A stretch of 17,697 nucleotides of DNA from Hyphomicrobiaceae bacterium. GTDB taxonomy: Bacteria > Pseudomonadota > Alphaproteobacteria > Rhizobiales > JAKIUO01. The DNA lies in contig JAKIUO010000042.1 of assembly GCA_021647535.1 (NCBI GenBank), positions 1 to 17,697 of the forward strand. Direction: 5' to 3'. The notes beneath the pieces were generated by a model. It searched no databases. It saw only the letters and a list, made by a program, of their open reading frames with translations, and was not told the DNA's origin. Position 1 is the first letter of the stretch. Every line of letters starts with the position of its first letter. Below, piece by piece: positions 6,774-13,786 of the stretch. The position numbers and the translations under genes were made by a program.

Positions 6774-8312
6774 TTAATTATTGCCCCCATCCCTCAATGG
6801 GGGGAGGTCGACTTTAAGGGCCTCGACCAGAGTAGCCATGCGGCTGCCATTGGAGCCTTTAACCATTATTATGTCATCATTTTTAAGAGCAGCGAACAGT
6901 TCGCCCTTCAACTCATCCGCATTTGCGGCATAAGCGCCACGCTTTTCGTCATTCAAGGCCGTAAACAGCGCCTTCATATGGGGACCACAAGCGAACACCT
7001 TGTCAATCCCGGTGCGCTCAATCTCAATCGCCAATGCCCCATGCAGCTCATCGGCAGTTTCGCCAAGCTCCAGCATATCGCCAAGTACGGCAAGTTTGCG
7101 TCTATTTCCGGGATAGAGCGACAAATTTTCAAAAGCGGCACTCATCGAGGCCGGATTGGCGTTGTAACTTTCGTCGATCAAAGTCAGTTTTCCAGCCCTG
7201 TCATCGCCAAGTTCGAGCACCTGCCCGCGTCCCTGCGTCACCAGTTGAAACGTTTTTAGCGCCCGCAAGGCCTGCTCAACCAGATAGGCGTCCCCCTTTT
7301 CCAGCGGGATGTCGAGCCCGACAAGAGCGCAGGAAACAGCCGTGATGCAGGCCGCTGCGTTCATGACATTATGAGTGCCGGGAAGGACCAGCTCAAGATC
7401 AAGTTCGTCCTGACCATAAATCAGAGTGGCTATTGAGCCCTTCGCACTCAGCTCAATCTTCTCAACGCCAAGGCACCAGCGCTCTGGATCATTGTCTTCC
7501 AGCGTAAAGCAGGCAATGCGCTCATGCCCGGACTGAAATACATGTTCAGAATTATATGGCAATCCCAGGGTTTCATGAGCCAGCACACCCAGAAAATCAG
7601 CCATCTCACCAAAGGCCGGTATAACCGCAATGCCATCAGGCTGCAGCCCTTCAAAGATCTCCGCCTTGGCCTGCGCAATCTCCTCCAATCCAGAAAAATG
7701 CTCCAGATGGACTGGTAAAACGCTGGTCACCAAAGCCACATGCGGGCTGGCCATCTTGGTAAGAGGCCGGATTTCGCCGGGATGGTTCATGCCGATCTCG
7801 ATCACTGCAAAATCGGTATCACGCGGCATACGGGCCAGCGTCAGCGGCACCCCCCAGTGATTATTATAGGACTTTTCCGAGGCGTGGGTTTTGCCAAAGG
7901 ACATAAAGCAGACGCGTAGCATTTCCTTGGTTGTGGTCTTGCCAGCACTACCGGTAACAGCCATCACCCGGGCACGACAGGTTAGCCGTTGGCGCGCCGC
8001 CACTGCCATTTTTTCGAGCGCTTGCAGCGGATCATCAACGCGCAGCAAAAGGCCATCATCAGCGTGCTTTTCATAGTCCGACTTGACCAGCGCCACAGCT
8101 GCACCTTTGCCAAACGCCTGCGTCACGAAATCATGGCCATCGCGCACATCCTGCAGCGCAACAAAAAGGTCGCCTTTGGTAAGGGTACGTGTGTCAATGC
8201 TAATGCCCATAAGCGGCCAGGCATCTTCGTCCCCGCCCTCAAATGCCCCGCCGGTGGCGTGCGCCAGCTCATCGAGCGTCCATAAGGGTTGTTGGTCTAC
8301 AGACTGGCTCAT
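6774..8312 (-). CDS. murF: UDP-MurNAc-tripeptide--D-alanyl-D-alanine ligase
   Basis: MurF attaches D-Ala-D-Ala to the UDP-MurNAc tripeptide, the last cytoplasmic step. The 512-aa product has an N-terminal uridine-binding region with SIDTRTLTKGDLF (38-50), the P-loop TGSAGKTTTK (120-129), SYNNHWGVPLTL (148-159), EIGMNHPGEI (172-181) and the C-terminal DESYNANPASM (379-389), in family order. The ATG (8312-8310) overlaps the murE stop as ATGA, indicating translational coupling. A 67-nt gap follows before the chosen mraY start. The family's usual length is about 450-480 aa, so this copy is slightly long, without an obvious extra domain. Confidence 0.97.
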   Translation of the reverse strand: MSQSVDQQPLWTLDELAHATGGAFEGGDEDAWPLMGISIDTRTLTKGDLFVALQDVRDGHDFVTQAFGKGAAVALVKSDYEKHADDGLLLRVDDPLQALEKMAVAARQRLTCRARVMAVTGSAGKTTTKEMLRVCFMSFGKTHASEKSYNNHWGVPLTLARMPRDTDFAVIEIGMNHPGEIRPLTKMASPHVALVTSVLPVHLEHFSGLEEIAQAKAEIFEGLQPDGIAVIPAFGEMADFLGVLAHETLGLPYNSEHVFQSGHERIACFTLEDNDPERWCLGVEKIELSAKGSIATLIYGQDELDLELVLPGTHNVMNAAACITAVSCALVGLDIPLEKGDAYLVEQALRALKTFQLVTQGRGQVLELGDDRAGKLTLIDESYNANPASMSAAFENLSLYPGNRRKLAVLGDMLELGETADELHGALAIEIERTGIDKVFACGPHMKALFTALNDEKRGAYAANADELKGELFAALKNDDIIMVKGSNGSRMATLVEALKVDLPPLRDGGNN

Positions 8313-9796
8313 TTTGCCCCCTCAATGTCACGTACAAGCGCCAGCGCCTTGCCCACCGCATCATGATCAAGGAAGGGCAATATTTTATCACCAACCTTTT
8401 GACCCTCTTCATGGCCCTTGCCTGCCACCAGTAAAATATCACCGTCCTGCAGCTGCGCCACCGCTGTATTGATCGCTTGTTGCCGGTCACCGATTTCGAT
8501 GGCAGCAGGCGCAGCGGCCAGCACCTCCTTGCGAATAGTGGCGGCGTCTTCCGTGCGTGGATTATCATCCGTGACATAGGCCACATCGGCATATTTTTGC
8601 GCAATTGCTCCCATCAAGGGCCGTTTACCCTTGTCGCGATCACCGCCACAGCCAAACACCACAATGATGCGTCCGCCTGAAGCGATGGGCTTGAGCGCCT
8701 TAATGGCATTTTCCAGCGCATCTGGCGTATGGGCATAATCGACAATCACCGGCACGCCAGCCGCCGTCTCCCCGACAATCTCCATGCGCCCTTTGGCGCC
8801 CTTAATGTCGCCGAGCACCTGCCAGATCTTGCCCCATTCAAGTCCAGAGGCCAGACAAAGCCCGGCAGCGACCAGCATGTTGGAAGCCTGAAAATCGCCA
8901 ATCAGGCCGGTTTCGATTTCGACCAGCTCGCCCTCATGGGCAACATGCAATTGCTGGCCATAGCCCGCCAGTACAAGGTTTTCGAGCTTCAGCGTGTCGC
9001 CTTTGCGCCCGACGCTGATCACCGGCAGCCCGCGCGCTTTGGCAATGGCCACCACCTTGTCAGCTCCCGCTATATCAGCATCGACAACAACCGGCGCTCC
9101 AGCTGGCAACAGCTCTTCAAACAGACGCAGCTTTTGAGAAAAATAGGCTTCCATGGAGCCGTGATAGTCCAGATGGTCCTGCGTAATATTGGTAAAACCC
9201 GCCGCTTGCAGCCTGAGCCCCTCAAGGCGGCGCTGCTCAAGGCCGTGGCTGGAGGCTTCAATGGCCAGATGGGTGACGCCCTCATCGACGAGACACGCCA
9301 GTTTTTGATGAATTTCCACCGGGTCAGGCGTCGTGTGATTGAGCGGCCAATGCTCATAGCCGCCGCGCTCACCGCCCTCTATTTCGATGCCCACTGTACC
9401 TAATGACGCTGCGCGCTCGCCGGTCGCTGCCCAGATCTGGCGCACAAAAGAAGCCACCGAGGTTTTGCCATTGGTGCCAGTCACGGCGATAATTGTTGCG
9501 GGCTGCTTTGCATAAAAACGAGCGGCGGCAATAGCCAGATCGCGGCGCGGATTATCGGAAATTATACAAGGAAGTTCTATGCCTGATCGGTCCACATCCT
9601 TATGCAACAGGATCGCTACAGCGCCTTTTTCGATGGCGGCAGGAATGAATTTCGCACCATCCACCACAGACCCATCGAGCGCTGCGAACAAAAAACCCGG
9701 TTCGACCTGACGACTATCGGAGGTCATGCCGCTGATTTGCGTGTTTTCATCCCCTGATATGAGGTCGGCATTAGCGATCTGTCCCAGTTTTTTCAT
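8309..9796 (-). CDS. murE: UDP-MurNAc-L-alanyl-D-glutamate--2,6-diaminopimelate ligase
   Basis: MurE adds the third stem-peptide residue. The 495-aa product has TSDSRQVEPGFLF (25-37), P-loop TGTNGKTS (106-113), TTPDP (155-159), EASSHGL (180-186), NITQDHLDYHG (203-213), DYAHTPDALE (353-362), GCGGDRDKGKRP (382-393) and DDNPRTE (410-416). The DNPR tetrad (411-414) is the known specificity signature for meso-diaminopimelate, as against lysine. The gene follows ftsI after 92 bp, the only sizeable gap among ftsI-murE-murF. That gap holds a promoter-like sequence and a 22-bp-period direct repeat. The ATG at 9796 is followed by an A-run (Met-Lys-Lys) and has no strong Shine-Dalgarno sequence directly before it. 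Confidence 0.97.
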   Translation of the reverse strand: MKKLGQIANADLISGDENTQISGMTSDSRQVEPGFLFAALDGSVVDGAKFIPAAIEKGAVAILLHKDVDRSGIELPCIISDNPRRDLAIAAARFYAKQPATIIAVTGTNGKTSVASFVRQIWAATGERAASLGTVGIEIEGGERGGYEHWPLNHTTPDPVEIHQKLACLVDEGVTHLAIEASSHGLEQRRLEGLRLQAAGFTNITQDHLDYHGSMEAYFSQKLRLFEELLPAGAPVVVDADIAGADKVVAIAKARGLPVISVGRKGDTLKLENLVLAGYGQQLHVAHEGELVEIETGLIGDFQASNMLVAAGLCLASGLEWGKIWQVLGDIKGAKGRMEIVGETAAGVPVIVDYAHTPDALENAIKALKPIASGGRIIVVFGCGGDRDKGKRPLMGAIAQKYADVAYVTDDNPRTEDAATIRKEVLAAAPAAIEIGDRQQAINTAVAQLQDGDILLVAGKGHEEGQKVGDKILPFLDHDAVGKALALVRDIEGAK

Positions 9797-9811
9797 AGTC
9801 GCTCATACCGT

Positions 9812-9855
9812 TCCGCCAAAAATTGCAATGTGCTCCGCCAAAAATTCATGTGGTG
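9812..9855. repeat. Two near-tandem 22-bp units in the murE leader
   Basis: The 13-bp sequence TCCGCCAAAAATT occurs at 9812-9824 and again at 9834-9846, exactly 22 bp apart, about two helical turns. The remaining 9 bp of each unit are only loosely similar (GCAATGTGC against CATGTGGTG). On the coding strand of murE the repeat reads AATTTTTGGCGGA. It lies between the candidate -10 box and the murE start, so it would be in the early transcript or act as an operator. Confidence 0.7.
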
Positions 9856-9858
9856 ATT

Positions 9859-9887
9859 CTAATAGGCTGCTCGCTGCAAGCCGTCAA
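9859..9887 (-). promoter_or_regulatory. Candidate sigma-70-type promoter for murE and downstream genes
   Basis: On the minus strand TTGACG (9887-9882) and TATTAG (9864-9859) are separated by exactly 17 nt, beginning one base past the ftsI stop (9891-9889). This would start transcription near 9852, giving a leader of about 55 nt before the murE ATG. It is the best-spaced promoter match I found in the window. Secondary promoters inside dcw clusters are known in other bacteria. Confidence 0.5.
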
Positions 9888-9888
9888 A

Positions 9889-11529
9889 TCAGTTGGCGCT
9901 GTTTGTTGATGGAAGTTGGGGATTGACGCCCAAAAGGGGGGCAACGCGCAATATTATGGCCCCAGTCAGCGGCGCGGCATTGCTCGAAGCGGAGTTTTGC
10001 CCACGTGTGGCTTTGACCTTTTTGGGCTCATCAAGCATCACATAGGTCAAATAACGAGGTGATTCGCTTGGAAAAATGCCGATAAAACTGGTGATCAGCT
10101 GTTTGCCATAGCCCCCCTTGGCTGCCTTGCGGGCCGTGCCGGTTTTACCGCCAATGCGATAACCTTTTATATTGGCCGCTCTGCCGGTACCGCTGATGAC
10201 GTTTTCGCGCATGACTGTTCGCATAAATCGACTGGTCGACGATTGTAAAACCGGCGTTCCGAGCTTCAAGGCCTCGCTTTTATCGCGGCGTAAAAAGGTC
10301 GGGCGCACCAGATTGCCGCCATTAAAAAGCGCCATCGCCGAACTGGCCAGTTGCAAGGGCGAAACCGACAGACGATAGCCATAAGCCACAGAAAGACTGT
10401 CGGCCAGATGCCATTTGGCTGGCTGCAGGGGCAAACCGGCATTGCCCGCCTCACTGCGCAACCGCCCCAGCAATTGCAGGCGCGACAAGAAGGCGCGATG
10501 ACCATCAACCCCGACCTTGCGCGCAATCCGCGCCGCCCCGACATTGGAAGAATGGGTGAAAATCTCGCGCACCGACATGGTGCCATCCCGGGTTTTGTGA
10601 TGGTCCTTAATAACAAATTTCCCCAGTTTTACCGGTGTCGCCACATCAAGGCGCTGCCCTTCAACAACGGCTCCTTCGTCCAGCCCCATGGCGATGGTGA
10701 AGGTTTTGAGCACCGATCCCAGCTCATAGACACCGCGCATCGCCCGGTTGATCCGGTCTGGCTGCAGGGCCTCCCCCGGTTTTAAAGGGTCGAACGAGGG
10801 CAAAGAAGACAGCGCCAGCACTTCACCGGTTTTGATATCCAGAACAATGCCTACTCCGGCTTTCGCCTGATAGCGCAAAATAGCCTTTTGCAACTCATGC
10901 ACCACACCATTTTGCACCCGCATGTCAACGGACAGCACAAGCGGGCGCTTTTGATCGCTATTGCTGCCCGGACCGTCACGCTCATCGCGCATAAGCTGAT
11001 CTATGTGGCGCTCAATGCCAGACAGTCCTTTATTGTCCCGATCAACCGTGCCAACGAGATGAGCACTTTGTGCCCCTAGCGGATAAAAGCGCTTGGGCTC
11101 ACGTAAAAAATACAGTCCCGGCAACCCCAGATCATAAACCGCGCGGCGCTGGTCCGGCGTCAAAAAGCGTTTGATCCACACAAAGCGGCGCTTGGTGAAC
11201 AGCTTGTTGCGCAGTTTTTCAGGGTCAATCGAAGGCAAAACAACCGCCAGCTTTTCAACGGTCTCATCGACGCCCAGCAAAATTTTAGGGTCGGCATAAA
11301 GCGAGCTTGTCGGCACATCCATAGCCAGCACCCGCCCGAACCGATCATGTATTTCGGGACGTGCAATCGCCTGATTGGTGCGCGCACTGGCCTTCAGACG
11401 CAGATCGTCATGATGGCGCAACCCCAATTGCACCAGCCGCCCGGCCAGCACAAGAAACACCAGCGCAAACACCATAAAAACCAGTGTCAGCCGCTGCGGA
11501 CTTTCTTTTAAAACAGGCGTTTTCAACAT
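9889..11529 (-). CDS. ftsI: Division-specific penicillin-binding protein (class B PBP3, septal DD-transpeptidase)
   Basis: FtsI crosslinks septal peptidoglycan and partners with FtsW. With the ATG at 11529 the protein is 546 aa: a short cytoplasmic N-terminus, one transmembrane anchor (about 14-36), a pedestal-domain start with ARPEIHDRFGRVLAMD (56-71), and a C-terminal transpeptidase domain. The active-site motifs are SVLK (Ser272/Lys275), SSN (327-329) and KTG (462-464, in GGKTGTARK). The start is supported by GAGGAG 6 nt upstream; longer in-frame extensions run into terC and lack family resemblance. The gene begins 16 nt after the terC stop, so the two may be co-transcribed. ftsL, rsmH and mraZ, normally just upstream, are not here. 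Confidence 0.96.
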   Translation of the reverse strand: MLKTPVLKESPQRLTLVFMVFALVFLVLAGRLVQLGLRHHDDLRLKASARTNQAIARPEIHDRFGRVLAMDVPTSSLYADPKILLGVDETVEKLAVVLPSIDPEKLRNKLFTKRRFVWIKRFLTPDQRRAVYDLGLPGLYFLREPKRFYPLGAQSAHLVGTVDRDNKGLSGIERHIDQLMRDERDGPGSNSDQKRPLVLSVDMRVQNGVVHELQKAILRYQAKAGVGIVLDIKTGEVLALSSLPSFDPLKPGEALQPDRINRAMRGVYELGSVLKTFTIAMGLDEGAVVEGQRLDVATPVKLGKFVIKDHHKTRDGTMSVREIFTHSSNVGAARIARKVGVDGHRAFLSRLQLLGRLRSEAGNAGLPLQPAKWHLADSLSVAYGYRLSVSPLQLASSAMALFNGGNLVRPTFLRRDKSEALKLGTPVLQSSTSRFMRTVMRENVISGTGRAANIKGYRIGGKTGTARKAAKGGYGKQLITSFIGIFPSESPRYLTYVMLDEPKKVKATRGQNSASSNAAPLTGAIILRVAPLLGVNPQLPSTNSAN

Positions 11530-11545
11530 GCCTCGCTCCTCGCGC

Positions 11546-12280
11546 TCAGGAGGCTTTCTTCTTGGCCCGGCGCTTCTTGGAATAGATGTTGAAAAACTCC
11601 ACCGCTCCCGAAAACACAATGGCAAAATAGATATAACCGCGCGGAATGTGGAAATCGAGGCCATCCGCCACCAGCGCCGCGCCAATCATGAACAAGAAAG
11701 ACAGAGCCAGCAATTTGGTGGTGGGATGTTCGGCAATAAATCCGGCAATCGCCCCCGAAGCGATATACATGACGATCATGGCGATCAGTACCGCCGCCAC
11801 CATGACTTCCACATGCTCGGCCATGCCCACCGCCGTGATGATGCTATCCACCGAAAATACCAGATCAATGACGGCGATCTGCAAGATGGCCATCATCAAG
11901 AACTGACTGGCCTTTGGTCCGGCCTGCTCTTCAGGTGTGCCTTCAATATCAGTATGGATTTCCTGCGTTGCCTTGACGATAAGGAACAGGCCGCCCGCGA
12001 TCAAGATGATGTCTTTCCAGGAAATATCATGGCCCATAACGGAAAAGACATTTTCCTTCAGCCCCATAATCCAGGTGATGCCAAACAACATGGCAACGCG
12101 CATCACAAAGGCCAGTATCAAACCGAACTGGCGCGCGCCCTTGCGGATATTCTCCTTCAACCTCGCAACCACCAGAGAGATAAACACCACATTATCAATG
12201 CCCAGCACAATTTCCATGGCTGTCAGGGTCAAAAGAGAAGCCCATATGGCAGGATCATCCAGCTGTGATAAAAATTCCAT
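11546..12280 (-). CDS. TerC-family integral membrane protein (YgdQ/YoaE-like)
   Basis: The 244-aa product has about seven hydrophobic segments and the two TerC hallmarks: EIVLGIDN (23-30) near the N-terminus and FSVDSI (142-147) in the second half, each with membrane-embedded acidic residues suited to metal binding. It matches the short YgdQ/YoaE branch, without CBS domains. Some TerC proteins export Mn2+ and assist metal loading of exported enzymes; whether this copy does so is inference. The C-terminus is very basic (KKRRAKKK). It sits 65 nt after the methyltransferase-like gene and 16 nt before ftsI. Its own ribosome binding site is poor; a 6-codon ORF ends in TAA directly next to its ATG. 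Confidence 0.9.
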   Translation of the reverse strand: MEFLSQLDDPAIWASLLTLTAMEIVLGIDNVVFISLVVARLKENIRKGARQFGLILAFVMRVAMLFGITWIMGLKENVFSVMGHDISWKDIILIAGGLFLIVKATQEIHTDIEGTPEEQAGPKASQFLMMAILQIAVIDLVFSVDSIITAVGMAEHVEVMVAAVLIAMIVMYIASGAIAGFIAEHPTTKLLALSFLFMIGAALVADGLDFHIPRGYIYFAIVFSGAVEFFNIYSKKRRAKKKAS

Positions 12281-12301
12281 TTATTGAGTTTCCCGCGCCA
12301 T
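12281..12301 (-). CDS. Possible 6-codon leader ORF abutting terC
   Basis: ATG GCG CGG GAA ACT CAA TAA ends immediately before the TerC-family ATG (12280). This is the same stop-next-to-start arrangement as at ftsW, and could allow re-initiation. It is too short to judge by codon use and may be chance. Confidence 0.2.
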   Translation of the reverse strand: MARETQ

Positions 12302-12303
12302 TG

Positions 12304-12333
12304 TTACGATGCAAAAGGATTGCGTCCGCGCAT
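12304..12333 (-). CDS. Possible 9-codon leader peptide with strong ribosome binding site
   Basis: ATAGGAGAAGGAA directly precedes ATG (12333), giving an AGGAG with 6-nt spacing. This is better than the site of most full genes here, yet the frame encodes only MRGRNPFAS before TAA (12306-12304). It starts 12 nt after the methyltransferase-like stop and ends 23 nt before the terC start. It could be a translated leader controlling terC, or a relic of a gene whose body has been lost. No function is claimed. Confidence 0.3.
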   Translation of the reverse strand: MRGRNPFAS

Positions 12334-12345
12334 TTCCTTCTCCTA

Positions 12346-13176
12346 TCAATAGACCAGCTTGCGAAACATCATGGTCATGCGATCGCTTTCGCCAATCGCC
12401 AGATATTTCGCACGGTCCTTGTCTTTAAGACGCAGGCTTGGCGGCAGGGTCCAGACGCCTTTGGGGTGTTTGCGCGTATCTTTAGGGTTGGCGTTGATCT
12501 CGGATTTGCCAATAAACGCAAAGCCCGCCGCCTTGGCCATTGCCATGACCTGCTCTTCATGCACATAGCCAGAAAGGGTTTGCGGATCGGGAAATTCTTC
12601 CGGGTTCTCGCGGTGTTCCACAATACCCAATACGCCGCCGGGTTTGAGCGCTTTATACATGGCCTCAAAAATGGTGCGATCAAAGCCGAATTTCATCCAG
12701 TTGTGAATATTGCGGAAGGTCAAAACCAGATCGGCACTGCCAGCTGGCGCAATCTCGGTTTTGTTTTGCGAGAGCTGCGTAACAATGACCTTGCCAAACA
12801 GTTCCGGGTGCTTGACGAGCTTTTTGTCATAGCGTTTGATGGAGGCCTGTATGCGCTTGTTTTTGCTATCCCGGTTACGACCTGCCGCATAATATTTGCC
12901 GTTTTTCATCACATAAGGCGCGATGATGTCGGTATACCAGCCGCCACCTGGCCAGATTTCGACAACGGTCATGCCGGGCTTTAGACCAAAAAACTTCAGC
13001 GTTTCAACGGGATGGCGAAATTTGTTGCGCGCCTTGCTCTTGTCCAAACGATGATCGCCATCAGCAAGCCCTTGCAAGGTCGGCTGCGCGCCCTCCTTGC
13101 CATAGGCCTGGAGTGGAATCAACACCAGCAAACAAGCCAGCAATAGCTGCAGCTGTCGTGAGGGAAAACGTATCAT
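12346..13176 (-). CDS. Exported SAM-dependent methyltransferase-like protein
   Basis: The 276-aa product begins with a signal peptide: basic MIRFPSR, a hydrophobic stretch at about 9-22, then QAYG with likely cleavage after residue 26. The mature part is a class I methyltransferase fold: DKSKARNKFRHPVETLKFF (45-63), motif I VVEIWPGGGWY (71-81), motif IV region ADLVLTFRNIHNW (148-160), and LKPGGVLGIVEHR (177-189). It ends with a conserved-looking GESDRMTMMFRK (262-273). It resembles the uncharacterised 'predicted methyltransferase' family (COG4798), whose members often carry export signals. The substrate is unknown, and it is unclear how SAM would reach the periplasm. It begins 15 nt after the small membrane ORF. 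The ribosome binding site is weak (ACGGATG). Confidence 0.8.
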   Translation of the reverse strand: MIRFPSRQLQLLLACLLVLIPLQAYGKEGAQPTLQGLADGDHRLDKSKARNKFRHPVETLKFFGLKPGMTVVEIWPGGGWYTDIIAPYVMKNGKYYAAGRNRDSKNKRIQASIKRYDKKLVKHPELFGKVIVTQLSQNKTEIAPAGSADLVLTFRNIHNWMKFGFDRTIFEAMYKALKPGGVLGIVEHRENPEEFPDPQTLSGYVHEEQVMAMAKAAGFAFIGKSEINANPKDTRKHPKGVWTLPPSLRLKDKDRAKYLAIGESDRMTMMFRKLVY

Positions 13177-13191
13177 AAAATCATCCGTTAT

Positions 13192-13335
13192 CTATTTTAT
13201 CCTTATGGACATGATAGGGGGCGGACTGGCGCAAGGCAAGAAACCAAAGGCGCTGATCGAAAGATAAATCCAGAACCAGTAGAAGATGAACGGAAAAGCG
13301 ATAAGTACCAAGGCAAAAGCAAGACCATCTGACAC
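13192..13335 (-). CDS. Small single-span membrane protein, 47 aa, unrecognised
   Basis: The GTG start (13335-13333) is preceded by GAGG 8 nt upstream; the ORF ends with TAG at 13194-13192. The product begins MSDGLAFALVLIAFPFIFYW, an uncharged aromatic-rich segment continuing to about residue 33. A short tail follows with one Cys, a PCASPPP turn and basic residues (ending SIRIK). The composition is that of a real membrane span, not a random frame. It lies 41 nt after the fliE stop and 15 nt before the methyltransferase-like gene, filling a gap that would otherwise be about 200 bp. It is not FliQ, which often follows fliE: that is about 88 aa with two spans. I do not recognise the family. Confidence 0.5.
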   Translation of the reverse strand: MSDGLAFALVLIAFPFIFYWFWIYLSISAFGFLPCASPPPIMSIRIK

Positions 13336-13376
13336 AAAGCTGTCCTCACAAATAAAACGGGAAGACCAAGTATACC

Positions 13377-13721
13377 CTAAATCGGCATGTTGAGAATGTC
13401 TTTGTAAGCGCTGATGACTTTATCGCGTACTGTGACGAGCGTTTCCACTGCCAGTTCTGTTTCGGCAACAGCGGTCACGACATCAACGATGGACGCCTTG
13501 CCCTCTGCCATGGACAACGCTCTTTGTTCGGCAGCGCGACCCGTATCCAACGTGCCGGTGACAGCTTTTTCCACCATATCGCCAAAGCTGCCGGGACCAG
13601 AAACGGGTACGGTTTGTTCTGCAAGCCCAGCGGCAGGTTTGGGAGCCATGCCGCCCACTGGCCCGGCCAGTCTTTGCATACTCGCATAGGCATTTGCTGC
13701 CCCGGTTGCTGTAATCGCCAT
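13377..13721 (-). CDS. fliE: Flagellar hook-basal body protein FliE (MS-ring/rod junction)
   Basis: FliE joins the FliF MS ring to the proximal rod and is exported by the flagellar secretion system. The 114-aa product has a low-complexity Ala/Gly/Pro N-terminal half and the conserved C-terminal helices, ending VRDKVISAYKDILNMPI (98-114), which is the family signature. The central GSFGDMVEKAV (about 44-54) is also typical. The ATG at 13721 has GGCGGA 6 nt upstream. It follows flgC after about 240 bp occupied by the second fold-back repeat, whereas flgB-flgC-fliE are normally tight. It is followed by the small membrane ORF rather than by fliQ. Confidence 0.93.
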   Translation of the reverse strand: MAITATGAANAYASMQRLAGPVGGMAPKPAAGLAEQTVPVSGPGSFGDMVEKAVTGTLDTGRAAEQRALSMAEGKASIVDVVTAVAETELAVETLVTVRDKVISAYKDILNMPI

Positions 13722-13786
13722 TTTTCTGTCCGCCCTTTATAGAATTGATATTATCTACACAAAACAAACACGCACATCTCGCGAAC

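Noticed and set aside
6707..6790. 28-residue N-terminal extension of MraY from the ATG at 6790
   Set aside because: It overlaps murF, its purine stretch is too close to the ATG, and MraY proteins normally begin at the MLYYL-type segment (6706).
8729..9403. Plus-strand open frame of 224 codons opposite murE
   Set aside because: Antisense to murE, which has all family motifs; no ribosome binding site, domain or neighbour supports a separate gene.
9812..9846. MraZ-type operator in the murE leader
   Set aside because: MraZ boxes are short TGGG-like repeats about 10 bp apart upstream of mraZ; here the unit is 13 bp with 22-bp spacing and there is no mraZ.
11530..11685. 52-residue N-terminal extension of FtsI running into terC
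   Set aside because: A good ribosome binding site precedes the ATG at 11529, where the normal short cytoplasmic tail and anchor begin; the extension is low-complexity Arg/Ser/Pro shadow of terC.
11528..12268. Plus-strand open frame of 246 codons opposite terC
   Set aside because: It lies wholly antisense to a clear TerC-family gene. Its translation is His/Asp/Arg/Gln-rich with no recognisable motif, as expected of an opposite-strand shadow.
12281..12345. Manganese riboswitch (yybP-ykoY type) before terC
   Set aside because: The gap is only 65 bp and I see none of the conserved stems or loop sequence; short ORFs explain part of it instead.
13130..13145. Lipoprotein signal (LLAC) in the exported methyltransferase-like protein
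   Set aside because: The Cys is at residue 15 with almost no hydrophobic stretch before it and Leu at the -2 position; a standard signal peptidase I site after residue 26 fits better.
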